From: Elysia chlorotica
Lineage: Eukaryota; Mollusca; Gastropoda; Plakobranchidae
Assembly (NCBI GenBank): GCA_003991915.1
Contig: RQTK01000234.1
Coordinates: forward strand, 323,225 to 387,224
Length of the DNA stretch: 64,000 nucleotides
Direction of reading: 5' to 3'
Under the pieces are notes generated by a model. That model had not been told where the DNA came from, searched no databases, and was given only the letters and a program-made list of their open reading frames with translations. Each line of letters starts with the position of its first letter. Positions within the stretch are counted from its first letter, which is position 1. Positions 1 to 13,200 of this stretch are shown in pieces. The translations under genes and the position numbers were made by a program.

Positions 1-74
1 GATGATAATCATTCAAATTTTCAAGGAAAAAAATCTTTTGTAAAAACAATAACATAATTATTTTTTTAAACTAC

Positions 75-91
75 TACTAATAATAATAATA

Positions 92-132
<41 letters not shown>
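75..132. repeat. (AAT)n microsatellite
   Basis: A run of TAA/AAT trinucleotides lies directly against the outer end of the mariner remnant. A matching ATT array sits at the other side of the remnant (1213-1270), so the element is bracketed by A/T trinucleotide arrays. The first 74 bases hold no recognisable feature. Confidence 0.9.
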
Positions 133-133
<1 letters not shown>

Positions 134-597
134 GAGGGCAGGCTGATAAATAAGGGCCGTTTTTTAATAACTTTTTTATTTGAAGGACTACAGAAGCAAG
201 TTACACATCAAATGAAAGCTTAGAGTCTCCCCTATCTGATTAACTATCATTTTTCAACATAGTCACCATCGCGTTCAATACAGAGGCGCCAGCGTTGTAC
301 AAGTTTTCGCATTCCGTCGGTGAAGAATTCTGGTGTCTGGGATCGGCACCAAGAGCGAACATCCGCCTCAACTTCTGCATCTGTTTCATAGTGATTTCCT
401 TTGAGATGTTTCTTCAGCAAAGGAAATAAGAAAAAGTCAGACGGGGCCAAATCAGGACTGTATGTCGGATGTGGTATGGTAGGAAGTTCCAACTGCTGTA
501 AAGCGCACTGGGTTTGGCGACTGGTGTGTGGCCGAGCATTATCGTGCTGGATGACAACGTCTTTGACTTTTTCCTGTCGAACCTGTCTGAGCACCAA
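133..597 (-). mobile_element. mariner transposase C-terminal half with 3' terminal repeat
   Basis: The minus strand encodes the C-terminal part of a mariner (Tc1/mariner superfamily) transposase: HDNARPHTS holds the second catalytic Asp, YSPDLAPSDFFLFP the third, with 34 residues between them, the DD34D spacing of mariner. The end at 133 (CGAGGGCAGGCTGATAAATA on the plus strand) resembles a mariner terminal inverted repeat and follows a TA, the family's target site. The N-terminal half is not on this strand; the upstream end breaks into an oppositely oriented fragment at about 598. A dead fragment. Confidence 0.88.
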
Positions 598-1213
598 CAA
601 AGGTAGACGAAATGATTGTTGCAAATAGAAGAGTGAAACAAATAGACATTGCAAATGCTCTTGACATTTCAAAAGAACGAGTTCATCACATTATCACAGT
701 CCACCTTGGTTACAGGAAAGTCTCGGCAAGATGGGTACCGAGACAGCTCACTGTGGAAATGAAGGCACAGAGGAAAACGATCTGTACACAACTGTTGGAA
801 AGATTCACTCATGACGGCGAGCGTTTTCTGCGGAGCATCATCACTGGTGACGAGTCTTGGGTGCATCACTATGACCCAGAGAGCAAGATGCAGTCTATGC
901 AGTACCGACACAAGAACTCTCCAGCCCCGAAGAAGTTCAAAGTCTTTGCATCAGCTCGTAAGGTTTTGCTGACAATATTCTGGTACATGGAAGTTATTGT
1001 CCATATTGAGTTTTTGGAGCAAGGCACAACAATAAATTCAGAGATATATGTGTCAACTCTGCGTGCATTGATGTGCCGACTCAGACGGGTTCGACAGGAC
1101 AAAGTCAAAGACGTTGTCATCCAGCACGATAATGCTCGGCCACACACCAGTCGCCAAACCCAGTGCGCTTTACAGCAGTTGGAACTTCCTACCATACCAC
1201 ATCCGACATACAG
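598..1213 (+). mobile_element. mariner transposase central part, inverted relative to neighbour
   Basis: The plus strand reads through the end of the HTH region (QIDIANALDISKERVHHI) and the first half of the DDE domain, with the first catalytic Asp in TGDESWVHHYDPE and the second in HDNARPHTS. It stops just after HPTY, before the third Asp, where it runs into an ATT array. About 135 bp (1079-1213) are nearly identical to the inverted neighbour (459-597), so the two pieces form a foldback. The N-terminal HTH and 5' terminal repeat are missing. Same family as the minus-strand piece; not functional. Confidence 0.88.
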
Positions 1214-1270
1214 ATTATTATTATTATCATTATCATTATTATTATTATTATAATTATTATTATTATTATG
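1213..1270. repeat. (ATT)n microsatellite
   Basis: ATT-rich array that truncates the plus-oriented mariner fragment at its 3' side. From 1270 to 1744 I see no further exon or element. Confidence 0.85.
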
Positions 1271-1744
1271 ATAAGTATTTTATCAACCATTTGTCCAAAG
1301 ATTTAAAGTCATTAAGCCCTAACCATAAATGAACTTTTACAACCACTTGAATATGCTTTCTTTGTTTACTCTCAATATTTTAAAGGTGTATAGTTTGCGA
1401 AAAATTGTGCGCATGAGTGAGGAGATTCAACAAATACACATGGTATTATGTGATTCTATAGTCAAATAGGATATGATTGGGTAACGTAAGGCAACATTTC
1501 CCGCTGATTTCATTTCTATGGCTCTATAATTTTTTGTCTAGGCCAAACCTTGTAGCAAGTAAGTGAAATATGTGCCTTGCATTTTGCTCCTTGTTGTTAT
1601 CGTTATAGGGCAAACTAAACTATCCTTGAAAATGACTTTCTATATGTTTCGGAAACAATACACAACATCAAGAAAACATTAAACTATAAGGAAGAGAAGG
1701 ATGGAGTCAAAATATCGTTCTCCGCTTTCTTTTCGATTGTGTAC

Positions 1745-4700
1745 CTTAATATCTAGCTCTGCTACCAGGTAACGCATGCGTTCCTCATGCAACTTTTGGC
1801 ATAGATCTCCTGGACTTGTAGAAGGAACACCAATTACAATATCTGGCCAAAGATAATAGACAAATACAACATTGCATAAATGAAAAAATAAATTTTAAAC
1901 AAAACTATGATGGAGAAGAGAGGAAAAAATAATGGTATTTTGTCATGTTCAGAATCAATTTCCCACAAAAATACTGTTCATAGGCATAAAAACTCTACAA
2001 TTACAGGAAAATGGGGACATAATGATTTGGCAAGGACTTCAAGACATAACTCTATTTATGAAACCAAAGTTAAATATTGCAGATAGCACATTTTCAAATG
2101 ATAATTCAAGCAAAACATTTTTTTTTCTTTTTTGGCACTTGGAATATATCAGCAGATTTGTCAAAGGAGATATTACAAGATAATTTGTTCTTCTCAACTT
2201 TATAAATCAAATTGTTGTGTTAAAACAAATAATAACTTCTAAAGTCTCAGCTTTTTAAAATCAAACTGTTGAGTTAAAATAAATAGTGCCTTCTAAAGTC
2301 AGCTGATGTATAACTGACTTAACACTTTCCATTTCCCAAACCAGCTCAGATTTGTATATCTTTTAATGAATATGAATCTGGGTGGGTAGGGAAAGAGTTC
2401 AGGAAAAAAGTGATTTGCTTGGAAATTCATAGAGCTTTCTTTTTTTATTAATGAATTATTTTTTTTTCAGAGCAAGAAAGAACTCACCCAACAAGTTCCA
2501 AAGTCCTGAAGCCCAACCTCTTGCAGCTTCCTTAAGGCTGAAACTGTTTGAGCAAAATCTGTCCCGAGCAGTTATCACCAGCAGAGAGAGGGATCTGGCA
2601 ACGTCCTGAAAACACATAAAACTGTATTAAAATTGGACACAATGGCAACATTGAATCTATCTTATTCATGAGCCTAAATCAAGACACATGAGCAAATTAT
2701 ATGGCTTGAAGTAAGATGTTATAATGCGAATTCGAACTCCCGCTTTTGTATTCAATTACCACAATAATCCTATTTTAACTGATAACAGGAAATTATAGCA
2801 TGCATACTTTACTGACTAATCCAAATCAATGATTATAACAAATATAAGATAAAAAATCTTTGCACTGCCCTTTCATATATAAAGATGCTTACACATAATG
2901 GTTCTGTCCTCATTTATTTGGTCAAACTTTTTAGGAAATTCACTTTTTCCTACCATATTTGTCTTTGAAATAGTGTTGGGTTTTTTTCTATAAAAAGAAA
3001 TCTTATTGACAATTTACAGCTGTACACTAAGGAAAAAAGAATGTATTTCAAGAAAAATGGAAAAATATCTAAAATAATTGATGTCGTAACTTATAACAAA
3101 ATGAGAAAATAAACCACTACAGAAGAATTACCCCAAGAAAACTACTTCTTGTCTTTTCTGAACCTTTCTGTAGAAGCCTACTTAGTCTCCAGCGATGATT
3201 TTGACCATTGAAATTCAGGCTGGGAACATTGAATTCTCTGAGGAAAAAATAATTTCAATGTCCTATTTTTCAATCAGTTAAAACTGAATTTAAGAGTATA
3301 GAGGACAATTTAAAAGGCAAAAAAAATAATAGTAAGTTTATGACGAGAATGCAAAATAAGTATTATATTATCAATTGAATTTAAAGACAAGTAAATAAGA
3401 ATTTAAAAAAATGATTTTTTTTAATAAATAAATTAAGCACAGCAAACTTTTTTGGGCAAAGTTGAGAAGGACAATGCACAATAAGTATTGATAAAATTTT
3501 ATAAAACATGCTGAGAAATTACCCTGTTGTTTTGATTAAGGCCAGCTGTTCCTCATTCAGTCTCTTCAGTTTACCATTTTCATCTATTGCTACTGCCTCT
3601 AGTTCATCAAATGTGGGTGCCTTGAACAGATCCTTGAAGTTAACAGCTCCCTATGATTTGTATAAAGTTTCAAAGTTAATATAGAAACTTTGCATCAGTT
3701 GTGATGTCCAAAAAATATAACTATAACGAAGCCATGCCTGATAATATTTATTGATTAATTACAATTATAATTAATTACAACAATAAATTTCTATATGGTG
3801 GTGCCAAAATTCAATTAATCTCAAGCAAGGCTGTACAAATGAGTGGGTGCTTAAATGTAACATATCGATGGTCTCGGGCACGGTCTGTGCCCGAGACCAT
3901 CGATATGGCAAATGAGAACAGTTGAAACATGTTTGACAAGACACTGATTATTCAGATACAAATTTTCATAATGATACACCTTTCCATTTTTCGAGTGAGC
4001 TCTGTTCAAAAATATAATTTAATCAATATGAAAAAAAATATGTTCCTAAATGATCATTTCGATTCAATAATGAATATTTATACAGCACAATAAATTTATA
4101 AACAAAAGAATTTTTTTCACCCTAATTACAAAAACATTACCTAGTTATATGAAATTTAACTTACCCAGGATTCCCCACCATCGCTGGCCAATAACGTAGC
4201 TTTCTGCTCAGTGATGGATGCAGGCAGAATGATAGGAAAAGTCTTCCAGTGAAACAGCAGTGTTTCTGCAAGCTGGTGGTCATTAAGAAGGCAAGAAATA
4301 AGTGTCTTTTAGTCGTTGTGTAGTTATTTTCAAAAGATAAAAGAAGCATAGTTTGTAAAGCTTATAATAATACAACTACTGTGTGTCTTTGTTTTAAGTC
4401 ACATCAATAATATTAAATTGTTTTTGGACTGTTTCTTTCTTTTTTTTTTCATTTTTCATATAAGATTGCTATGGGCTAAATGCAAATATGTCATTGTATA
4501 GTTTATTTGTCTTTTACTTTCTTTGAAACACAGGAGAATATTAAAAGAAAGTTGTCAAAAGGCTTTTGTAGAAAGAGGGTTTTTAAATAATACATAATAT
4601 TTCACACACAAAAAATTATAAAAAGTGGTTTTACAAACAAAATAATATAAAGAAAATTAAAAGAAAGGAAAATTTTCAACTACCTTTCTAATAGCTCCAA

Positions 4701-5279
4701 CAACTTCAGCGGTCTCAGGAGTCAGTTTATTTTCATTTGTAATAAAGGCAAGGGGTTCTCTCTGAGGTAAAATAGATCAAAACATGAACTGAAAAAGCCA
4801 TACTTGCAAGTAAAACTTGCATAAAATAAATATATAATAAGTAAAAACCTGCATCAAATAAATATATACACCATAGCTTCTCAATAATTACAAATTTTTC
4901 ATCCGCAGAACAGATTGTACAGAAATATCATAAGGCCCAAAAATTTAGCTTTTTCTTTGATTAAAAAAAAATGATGTGCGTACATTTACATTGAGAATTA
5001 AAAGAACAAAAAAATAAGAACTTTTTTCTTGTGTTTCCTAGAGTTTAAATTTTTTTTTTTTAATAACAATTACTAGCAAGAAATGTTACCTGTACATGTA
5101 GTTTGAGTTTTGGTGCTTGAAATTTAAGTGATAATGTGTAAAATACCCTCGATATTATTATAACTTAATGTTTATATTTTATTGCAGTTTCAATCAAAAG
5201 AGAATCTGTTTACCTCTGGAGATGATCCAATATCTCCGTATGGCCCCATACCATCCTGAACTCTGCTCTCCGCAGCCAT
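1745..5279 (-). CDS. unidentified multi-exon gene, 5' part (7 exons)
   Basis: Seven minus-strand exons join without a frame break: 5279-5214 (start ATG, MAAESRVQDGMGPYGD), 4761-4684, 4272-4165, 3650-3523, 3237-3132, 2605-2488 and 1842-1745, each with AG acceptor and GT donor and matching phases (0,0,0,2,0,1,0). The joined product so far is 234 residues, mostly helical-looking and soluble, with no signal peptide or membrane segment. Readable stretches include TLLFHWKTFPIILPAS, KDLFKAPTFDELEAVAIDE, DVARSLSLLVITARD and VPSTSPGDLCQKLHEERMRY. I do not recognise the family. The last donor (AAG|GTACAC) implies more exons to the left; none is visible in 1-1744, so the gene probably continues out of the window. 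Exon structure is well supported, identity is not. Confidence 0.72.
3861..3907. repeat. perfect 21-bp palindromic hairpin
   Basis: Left arm 3861-3881, five-base loop 3882-3886, right arm 3887-3907, all 21 pairs matching. The arms are GC-richer than the surrounding AT-rich intron (between the exons at 4272-4165 and 3650-3523 of the unidentified gene). It begins CATATCGATGG and centres on GGGCAC/GTGCCC. Function unknown. Confidence 0.95.
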
Positions 5280-7590
5280 AACCTTTGTCTCCAATATAAG
5301 ATCTCAAGATGAAGCTGGGGGTGTAATTCGTAAGAAAGAATATTTTGAATCTATTCATAATAATGGCACACTTTGAGTGAGTTTACTATACAGATGAAGA
5401 TCATAGATGAGTTCTCAGCAGTGTCTACAGGAGTGACAGCTTTATTGCATTCTCAAGTGCAAGAATCAAATATTCTCGCAGTAAAAAGACAGTAGACTGA
5501 GTCTTAAAAAAACGCTTCACATGAACTTTGTTAGTTTATTTATATGCCATTTAAGTGCTTTAAAAATGCTTTTTGAAAAGTACTAAAGATAAAGTGATAA
5601 TTTAGAGAGACAACTATAGTTATATTGATAATTCAAATGTACCAAGCACATTCTTACAAGCATATCATAAATACATAATTAGCTTTCTAAAGACTGAATA
5701 TAGATGGGTGACATACTTCCCCCCCCCCCCCTTTTTTTTTTTCAATTGTCAAATTATATATTCAATTCCATTGTTTTGCTATAAGCAATATAAGTTCAGA
5801 AGGGCGTAATTTTTTAGATAAAAGCATATTAATTTTCACCTTTAAAATTACCCCAAATTGTCGAGGTGTGACCTCAGAAATCGCCAGTTGACTCTTTGCT
5901 TAGAGTTCTTATTTAACTCAATTGCAATTCATGAGTAGTTAGGGATCATTTTGTCTAGATGAAAAACTTCAAACATAGATCTAGATCTAGGATCATAAAT
6001 TCAAAGTTGTGTTAAGTTTATAGGCCTATGACGCATCTTAAGATGCACATTTTTAAGAAGGCCTATGACCAGTTGTAAGCTACCACAATGTTGTATATAT
6101 ATATGTACTTGCAAACCCTAGATTTTTTCTAGATCTACATTTAATTTACTTTAGGTCTTTTGTTTTTTGTTGCTACCTGTTTGTTTGTGTTCTTCTTTTC
6201 GTGTTTTTATTGGTGGGTTGGTTTTTGCTTTTTTGTAGCCTAGTTGTTGTTTTTTTTCCTTTTAACTTTTTTTTTTGTTTTTAATCTATTTAGAATCTAA
6301 GATCTAGATCTAGATTTAGACCCAAGCGATATCTAGAGTCCAGATTAAGATTATATCATGTGCGATATAGGTGGACGAATAGCCTAGATTATATACATCT
6401 ACATAAATATTTTCACCCTTTGAAATGTGCAGACCTTTCCAAACACTAGACTTAATAAAAGTCCTGTAAGTTGCCTAATATCAGGTATTTCATCAATCGC
6501 AAGTGACTTTTAGGGAGTGCTAAACATCACCGCTACTTCAACAGATTTTTGTTGTTGTTGTTGAGATATTGGATTACCTTTTTTTTATTCTCATCGGTAA
6601 ATACTGCAGTTAAATCTCTCTACGAGTTTTTCCTTTCGATTTCAGTTTAGAAGTGTTCAATTACACCCAGTCTGCCTTTTCGTGCTCTTTATTGTGTTTT
6701 TGTGGAGAACGAGTGAGTGAGTTGGTTGTTACGGCACGTGAGCACAATAACGACTATATTATGCTCATGATGTCTTAAGACAGTTAATACATCCCATTAG
6801 TATCAACGGGGACTCCTTTTGGACAGACTCACCATTTTCGTATTTTTGTGTGGATAAAATTTTGGTTAAATATGGTAAAAGTGAAGGGTATGTCCAGCAG
6901 TCTTAAATAAGCAACAACACGATTTAACAACGAAATTGGGGGGGGGGGGGGGTGGAGCAGGTTATAACGAAAACCAACACGTTTAAGACAGACAGAGTGT
7001 GGTGGGGGGGGGGTGGGGTGCTGAATCCGTTTTAGCATTAGAACAATGATGTTACAGCATTATCAATGTATTATGTTGTTGCTAATGCCGATGGTTTCTT
7101 TATTTCTTCGATATGTCAACCTTATTATTGGCATTTTTATATTAAAAAGTATTTCACTCCCACATGGTCCATTTCCACCCACAAATTATCCTTTTCTTTA
7201 GACTAAGATAAACAACAATTTATATGCCAATAAATGTAACTACGTGCATTACCGGTACTTAAAAGTTTGCCGTGTGCAGGTTCCCCGTAGGATTACTAGC
7301 AAACTTCTTGAAACACTCTTAAATCAGTTGATTTATCAAAATAATACTTCTAATCTAGCAAGGGGGGTCGGAGTCCTGTTTCGGACAAACACCGTGGACA
7401 GGCTGAAGCGATGTTACAGGGGTTGTTAAGAGGGGAACTGCAACGACATAGTTACATTGTGTGTAGTAAATGGGTCAGTGTTTAGGCCTAAACAGTTGAT
7501 ATGCTAGACACTACAGTACCTAAAATGTAGTAACAATCGCTTTTGTTGTTTTTGTTGTTGTTGCTGCTGTTTTTTAACGCAAACATATCT
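5280..7590. other. intergenic, promoter side of the unidentified gene
   Basis: No exon is supported here. It holds a poly(C)/poly(T) junction (about 5719-5742), blocks of TAGATCTAGATC (near 5978 and 6300), a G-run with T/G interruptions near 6938-6952 and another near 7003-7018. The TAGATC blocks recur near other gene starts in the window. The short proline-rich reading frame near 6829-7038 is the complement of the G-runs and is not a gene. Confidence 0.6.
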
Positions 7591-7599
7591 AATGAGTCA

Positions 7600-8640
7600 C
7601 TATTAAAACATCTTTGTCGACTAGGCTGCAAATCAACCGTGTGTGGTGTTGTATTTCTTCCCAACGGTGACGAAGGCTGCGCGTTGCATAGTGTCTCGCA
7701 AGGCTTCCCACTTTTCGGCAGCTGCAGTCTCTTGATGGTAAAGCGCCGAATTCCATTTCGAAGGCTCCAACAAACTGTTCCACTAGGTCTGACTGAGACA
7801 TCTTGCAGAAATCGATGCCAGGCCTATCCTGCTTGTTAGTGCTGTGGAACCTCTTCATTTGTTTTGCAACAAACCAAGGAATAGCCTGTGTGGTAAGAGC
7901 GTGTGTAGAACAATTATAATTATCCTTTATGGCGATGCGTCCAAACAGAATTTGGCCCAATTCGTGCACGATTGGTGTTTAGAGCGCATGTGTTCCAGAA
8001 AAAAAAAATTTGTTGTGGCTTGGTTTTGAAGAGGAAGTTTGTGACGCATAGGCCATTATAACAGTACTGCACATAAAAATTATGCAGCACACGCTGGCAA
8101 AGACAGAAATGCCTCGAGCCATTATCTGCACTCACTCAAACGTTGAAGTCGCCTTTGGGGAGCATAATACTCATGGCTAAGGATATCCCTAACCATTGAT
8201 GCGACATTCGTGTTGAACTCGTCCTGTTCTGTGTCGGTGCGCACATGCTGTCAAGGGTGATCACGTCATCTGTGGTATTCATATGGAGAGCCAGATGTCG
8301 ATCTGAGCCGTTAGTGCCTGGTTCCACAAGGCTCAGTAGACTTTTTTCCACTGCAAACTCAAGTCAGGTCCACACAATTTATATGTCAGTGATAACTGAA
8401 CAACTTCTCAGCTTAAGAGCTGTATATCTTGTTGTTCTCTTTAGTGGCTTGGTGTGATGTTTTCGGTATGCTGGTTGAATGTTTCCTGATCTCCATAATC
8501 CAATGAAGAAATTAGACCATGGCGGGACAGCAGCGTACCGGCTGGAGGCTGTCCAATTAAAGGCAGGCGACAACTATCCATTGAGATACTACAATACAAC
8601 CCCCCCAACCCCCACGACCAAAAGCAACTCATGGAGGGCG
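7600..8640 (-). mobile_element. LINE fragment: endonuclease and EN-RT linker
   Basis: Minus-strand frames resemble the apurinic-type endonuclease and the linker before reverse transcriptase of a non-LTR retrotransposon. In order from high to low coordinates: DRHLALHMNTTDD and the APT/GDFN-type motifs (around 8350-8140), LCVTNFLFKTKPQ (around 8050), then the linker with KMSQSDLVEQFVGAFEMEFGA and EKWEALRDTMQRAAF-like reading (around 7850-7620). The signal hops between frames, so the copy is decayed by several frameshifts and stops. No RT core is present. The clade is uncertain; the linker is reminiscent of RTE/CR1-type elements. Confidence 0.7.
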
Positions 8641-8799
8641 ATCTACGCCAATTAATCTATAGCCCACAACTGGTATCTGCTGTCCCATGTGTTGTGTCGA
8701 CGTCGAAGGCGAATCAGAAGTCGCCTCACCTGGTTGTATAAGTGCTGAGTTTAGTCACAAGGAAGAAAGGATTTGAGCTCTCATTTTCCTTCTCCTAAG

Positions 8800-9150
8800 A
8801 AGACTTTAGAATATATGCCATGGAATGTGGATGTATAGGAGAATGAACAGAATTTCATGGAAAGATAAGGTGACAAATAAGGAGGTCTTGGATAAAGTTG
8901 GCATGCAGAAACCAGAACTGCTGCAATTATTAGAAAGAAGAAAAATGGCATACTATGGCATATAAGAAGACACTGTAGCATCCAGAAAAGAGTTGTGGAC
9001 GGCAAGGTTGAAGAGAAGCGTGGTAGAGGAAGGAAGAGGCAGTCGTGGCTTGCCAACATACAGGAGACATCCCAGATACGACTGAGTGTAGCCTGTGAAG
9101 CAGCCTTGGGCCGTGGAAGATGGCGTCGAATGACAGCACAGCGGTAAGGT
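8800..9150 (+). mobile_element. LINE 3' ORF fragment (C-terminal domain)
   Basis: The plus strand reads YRRMNRISWKDKVTNKEVLDKVG then LLERRKMAYYGI and, in a shifted frame, a basic GR-rich segment. This is the stereotyped C-terminal tail of many non-LTR retrotransposon polyproteins (RRMLRISW..RVTNEEVL..RRKARWIGH). Decayed by frameshifts. It lies in opposite orientation to the endonuclease fragment at 7600-8640, so it is either a second element or an inverted piece of the same one. Confidence 0.72.
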
Positions 9151-10228
9151 AAGGTAAGAAGACTTTCCAGGCTGACGAGCCCCACCAGAGCCATTAATTT
9201 TTGTTTGTAAAGCTCCATATAACCTGCCGATGAAGCAGATTCATCGGGATTAGAATCTAACAACATGAACAAGTTAGTAGTTGGGCAAGATTGCTAAAGG
9301 CTATCGAGACGCACGCCATTGAGAGCAATTATAGGCACTAGATAGATAGGATATACAGTGGGTGCTCATTGGTAAAAAGTGCCTTAAGGTACTTTTGATT
9401 TGTGAGGTCAAAGTCAAGAAATTATTGTTATTGTAAAAGACTCGAGCATAAGTAGAGGCAAAGAGGGAAATGAGAGACATAATTAGTTAACTGATACTGT
9501 TTAAATTACAAACACCCTCATAGTCTACACTAGTAAAACGTTTATGGTTTCTGGAGTGAAACGCAGAGCATAAACATCCATCCATCCATCAGACACCGTG
9601 CTTAGTAGCGTTGCGGGTAATGATATTCTATTTATAGACTATATAGTATAAGCAATGCGTCGACCATGAGACAGACAGGAAGCGATGGACAGTCGGGATA
9701 AGACCATTACTCCCAGCATTTAAACACAGTCTCGGTTTAATTTGGTTAAATATTTTTTTTAAACAAAAGTAATTATAATTAATGAGAGTACAGTGATGTA
9801 AGTCATGTTAGGTATATCGAGTCCTAGACATTCTCATTTGCTTAGCTTTACGGTAAATTTATTAAAGTTAGTGAATATATTATAATATGAACTATAAATA
9901 CTATTCTCCTCCATTTTGATCACAAAGTAGCCTATACAGTCACAGCAAAAGTTAATACAAATCGACAGATTAACTCAAACAGAAAATAAACGTGAACGGT
10001 AATAAGCAAAACCTCGTGTGAAGCATTTACTGAATGAATATTTTACCTTTCTAGCTGAGATTATCATCTCATCTCACACGTTGGTTTCTTACTCTATCAG
10101 AAACCAGCCAGCAGATATCCCGAAAAGTGAAGCGCGCTGCAGGGGTACTCTGCACAGTTCCCAATCCGAGCCATGACCATTACAATACGCTGCAGCACAC
10201 TACACACTTCTAGTAAACAATCAACAAC
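9151..10228. other. intergenic, YARS2 upstream region
   Basis: No exon recognised. It contains GGTAAGGTAA repeats right after the LINE tail, a short CATC run near 9578-9592, and AT-rich sequence up to the YARS2 start. The YARS2 promoter must lie in or near the last few hundred bases, but I see no clear TATA box or initiator. Confidence 0.5.
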
Positions 10229-13200
10229 ATGGCGACCTTCACACAACGCTTTTTAGTTCGATATAGATGCCGGAAAACTCTCAAGATGAGACCTTTTATT
10301 CAATCTGCACAGCGTATAGGAGAACCAAGGTTTGTATCAGATTAAGGTTATATGAATATCCTGTAAATGGCAATGATCAATAGTCTTTGTCACCATAACT
10401 TCAAGGGACAGGGCATTCAACAGTTATCATCTTGGCACTCCTTGAGTTGAGAGTGAGTTGATTTAGATTTCTAATTCCTTTACATTGATTTATAATAGCA
10501 TTAGTGCTATGTGGGCTATATTGTGGATGAACCCCAAGACCTCTAATTTGGAGTCTCATCAGACAAATTCATGTGGTTTGGAAAGACACGCCAATAGGCT
10601 TTATTAAATACCGTGCAACAATTGTCCCAATGGTATTGTTATATATGGTTAAAATTAAGAAGACATCACATCACTATGTAGGCTAATCAAAACATTGTAA
10701 ATAAAATGAAACGTATTATTGAAGACAGCACACACCCTCTGAATGGTCAGCTCATTGAGCGCAAAGGTCGTTATAGAGTTCCAAAGACCCAGACAAACAG
10801 ACATGAACTCTTTTCTTCCTAAATCTATCACGCTATTTAATGAGAATCATGAAATGAGAAAGCTAACACAACAGTGCATCTTTTACCAAACCATCAATTA
10901 CTACCACTTTTTCTGATTATTAGTATTATCATTGTGCAATGTGAATTATTCTTATAAAGTTTTGAGTTTATACCTATAGGCTACAAATTTTAAATATTTT
11001 ATATTATGTATTGTTTGTATGTTGTAGAGCATGTCGTTTTCAATTTCCTTTGATGGGATTGATAAAGTCATCTTATCATCTAATCGTTTTATTTTTTTTT
11101 ATAATTGCAACTCAAAATTTTTTATTTTTTTTTGCAATGGTCAGTACAGTAGAGTTTTGGCAATTAGTTTGGCAGCCGGACAACTGATTATTAGTGTTTC
11201 GACAAACTATTAATCTGGCTGGCGGACGAACTGCCATTTTCAATTTAAAATTCCCACAGTTTGCCATTGAGTACAAATGCATAAATTCATAGTAGACTGC
11301 ACTGCTTAAATGATACCTTTCAAATCAGCGTCTTTCAACATGGATTCCAAGTGAGATGCTCCCATGGATCTTCCTCTCATGACTTTTTGACAACTTTGCG
11401 AAACCGTGGGATTTGTGAGAGCGTCTTTCCAAATACTAGGTATTGGCGATTAGCTCCATGTTTTTTATTTGTTTTGTTGTGTTGTTTGTTGTTTCTTTGT
11501 TTTTTGTTGTATTTCCTTTTTTTGGGGGGAGGGGGGGGGGGTTTTGGGTTGTTTTTTTTTTCATTATAAAGAATTATTATTATTACTAGTTTAATTTTTT
11601 ATATCATTTTTTTTTTTATTTGTTTTGTTTAGTTGTTGTTGTTTTTATAGTTTACATGTGCATTTTAGCTGTCATGGTACGTATATAAGAATAAGCATTT
11701 TGTTAGATTGCAGTATACAAAACAGCCTGAGATCATGTTTGAGGGCGTGACTAATTTTTATATATTAAATGAATTTTGAAAACCATGGACTGAATTTTAT
11801 CTCATGTTTCTAAACTTTGGGTATCGGCTGTATGCTAAATATGTATTAGCTGTTCTTCATAGTTTGTAATTTGTTTTGGGGAGGCTTTTTTGTGGGTTTT
11901 TTTTATAAATAAACTCATGATTATTTTATTTTTTTGGACATGGTTTCTTGGTTACATTCCTATAGCTGTGTCCTTTAAAATTTATTGCTTTTTTAATTAT
12001 CAATTTTTTTTTTTTTTGTCTGCAGGCCAGATGAAATAATGCAGCTAATGTCCTGTCCTCAGGCCCTTTATTGTGGTTTTGACCCCACAGCAGACAGTTT
12101 GCACATAGGAAATTTACTTTCCCTTATTGTTCTTCTTCATGGTCAAAGGGCTGGCCACACACCCATTGCTGTGGTATGGAACTGGTTTAAACTTTAAATT
12201 GATAAGCTACATTTTTTCCGTTACACAAAGGTTTGAATGATATATAGTTTTATTTTTGTACTGATTTTTTTGTTATTGCAGACCTCTTGTCTTTTCTATC
12301 AGTACAGCATTTACAGCCATTTCAGTCTATAAATAAAAATATAACCAAGGCCTTTTTATCTCTTGTATACTTTTTCCCCTCTATTTAAGTTAATCATGAT
12401 TTTATAGGAGAACTAGAATTCTGATAATAAATCAAACAAATAATGTGCTGGTACATTTACAATTATTTTATTGGTAAAGAACTAAATTTCTCTGTCATGT
12501 GACTCTATTTAAGTTTATAATTTTACTTTCTTTCTCATAAAACTCATAAGCATTTGGTGTCATCTCTGAAGAGGTTGATATGAAATGGCTGCTACCCCTC
12601 TTAAAAAAATATGTTATAAAATTAATAAACTTAAATTCCAATATTTTGCTTTGCCCAAGATGTTTAGATGATCTTGTACAAGATGGCCCAATTCCATAAA
12701 TGAAACTCTTTTGTTCGTCCTTTTACAACCTAAAAATAGCTTGGTGGTGCAACTGCTCTAATCGGAGACCCTAGTGGAAAATCTAAAGAAAGGAGAGCCA
12801 TGAGTGCTGAAGAAGTAGAGAACAACATCTTGGGTTTGATGGAAAATGTGGAAAGGATTTTTCGGAACCATTCAAACTTGTTATCTCCCAGCAGCATCTC
12901 ACTGTCTCCCATAAAGTAAGCTTTGATGAACTGTCTCTTTGAGTCTTTCTCTTTATCCTAATCATCTTTCTGTGTCATAATAATGCCCAGGTTTTAGAGT
13001 TTTAATTGTTAAGTTACTTTTCTTTTTTTTTTTGCAGATTTTTATAATTACTATGGGTTGAATTATACATGAAAGTTGCATAGAATAACCAAAGTTATAA
13101 TCTTGCTTTGAATGAAACACACATGCTAAAACTTAAGAACATTTTGGATTTAGAGTAGTATCAAATATTTAAAAATGTAATATCAATCACATGTTTTATT

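Noticed and set aside
7543-8632. Many short overlapping frames on both strands as host genes
   Set aside because: They are explained by a decayed minus-strand LINE; plus-strand frames are shadows.
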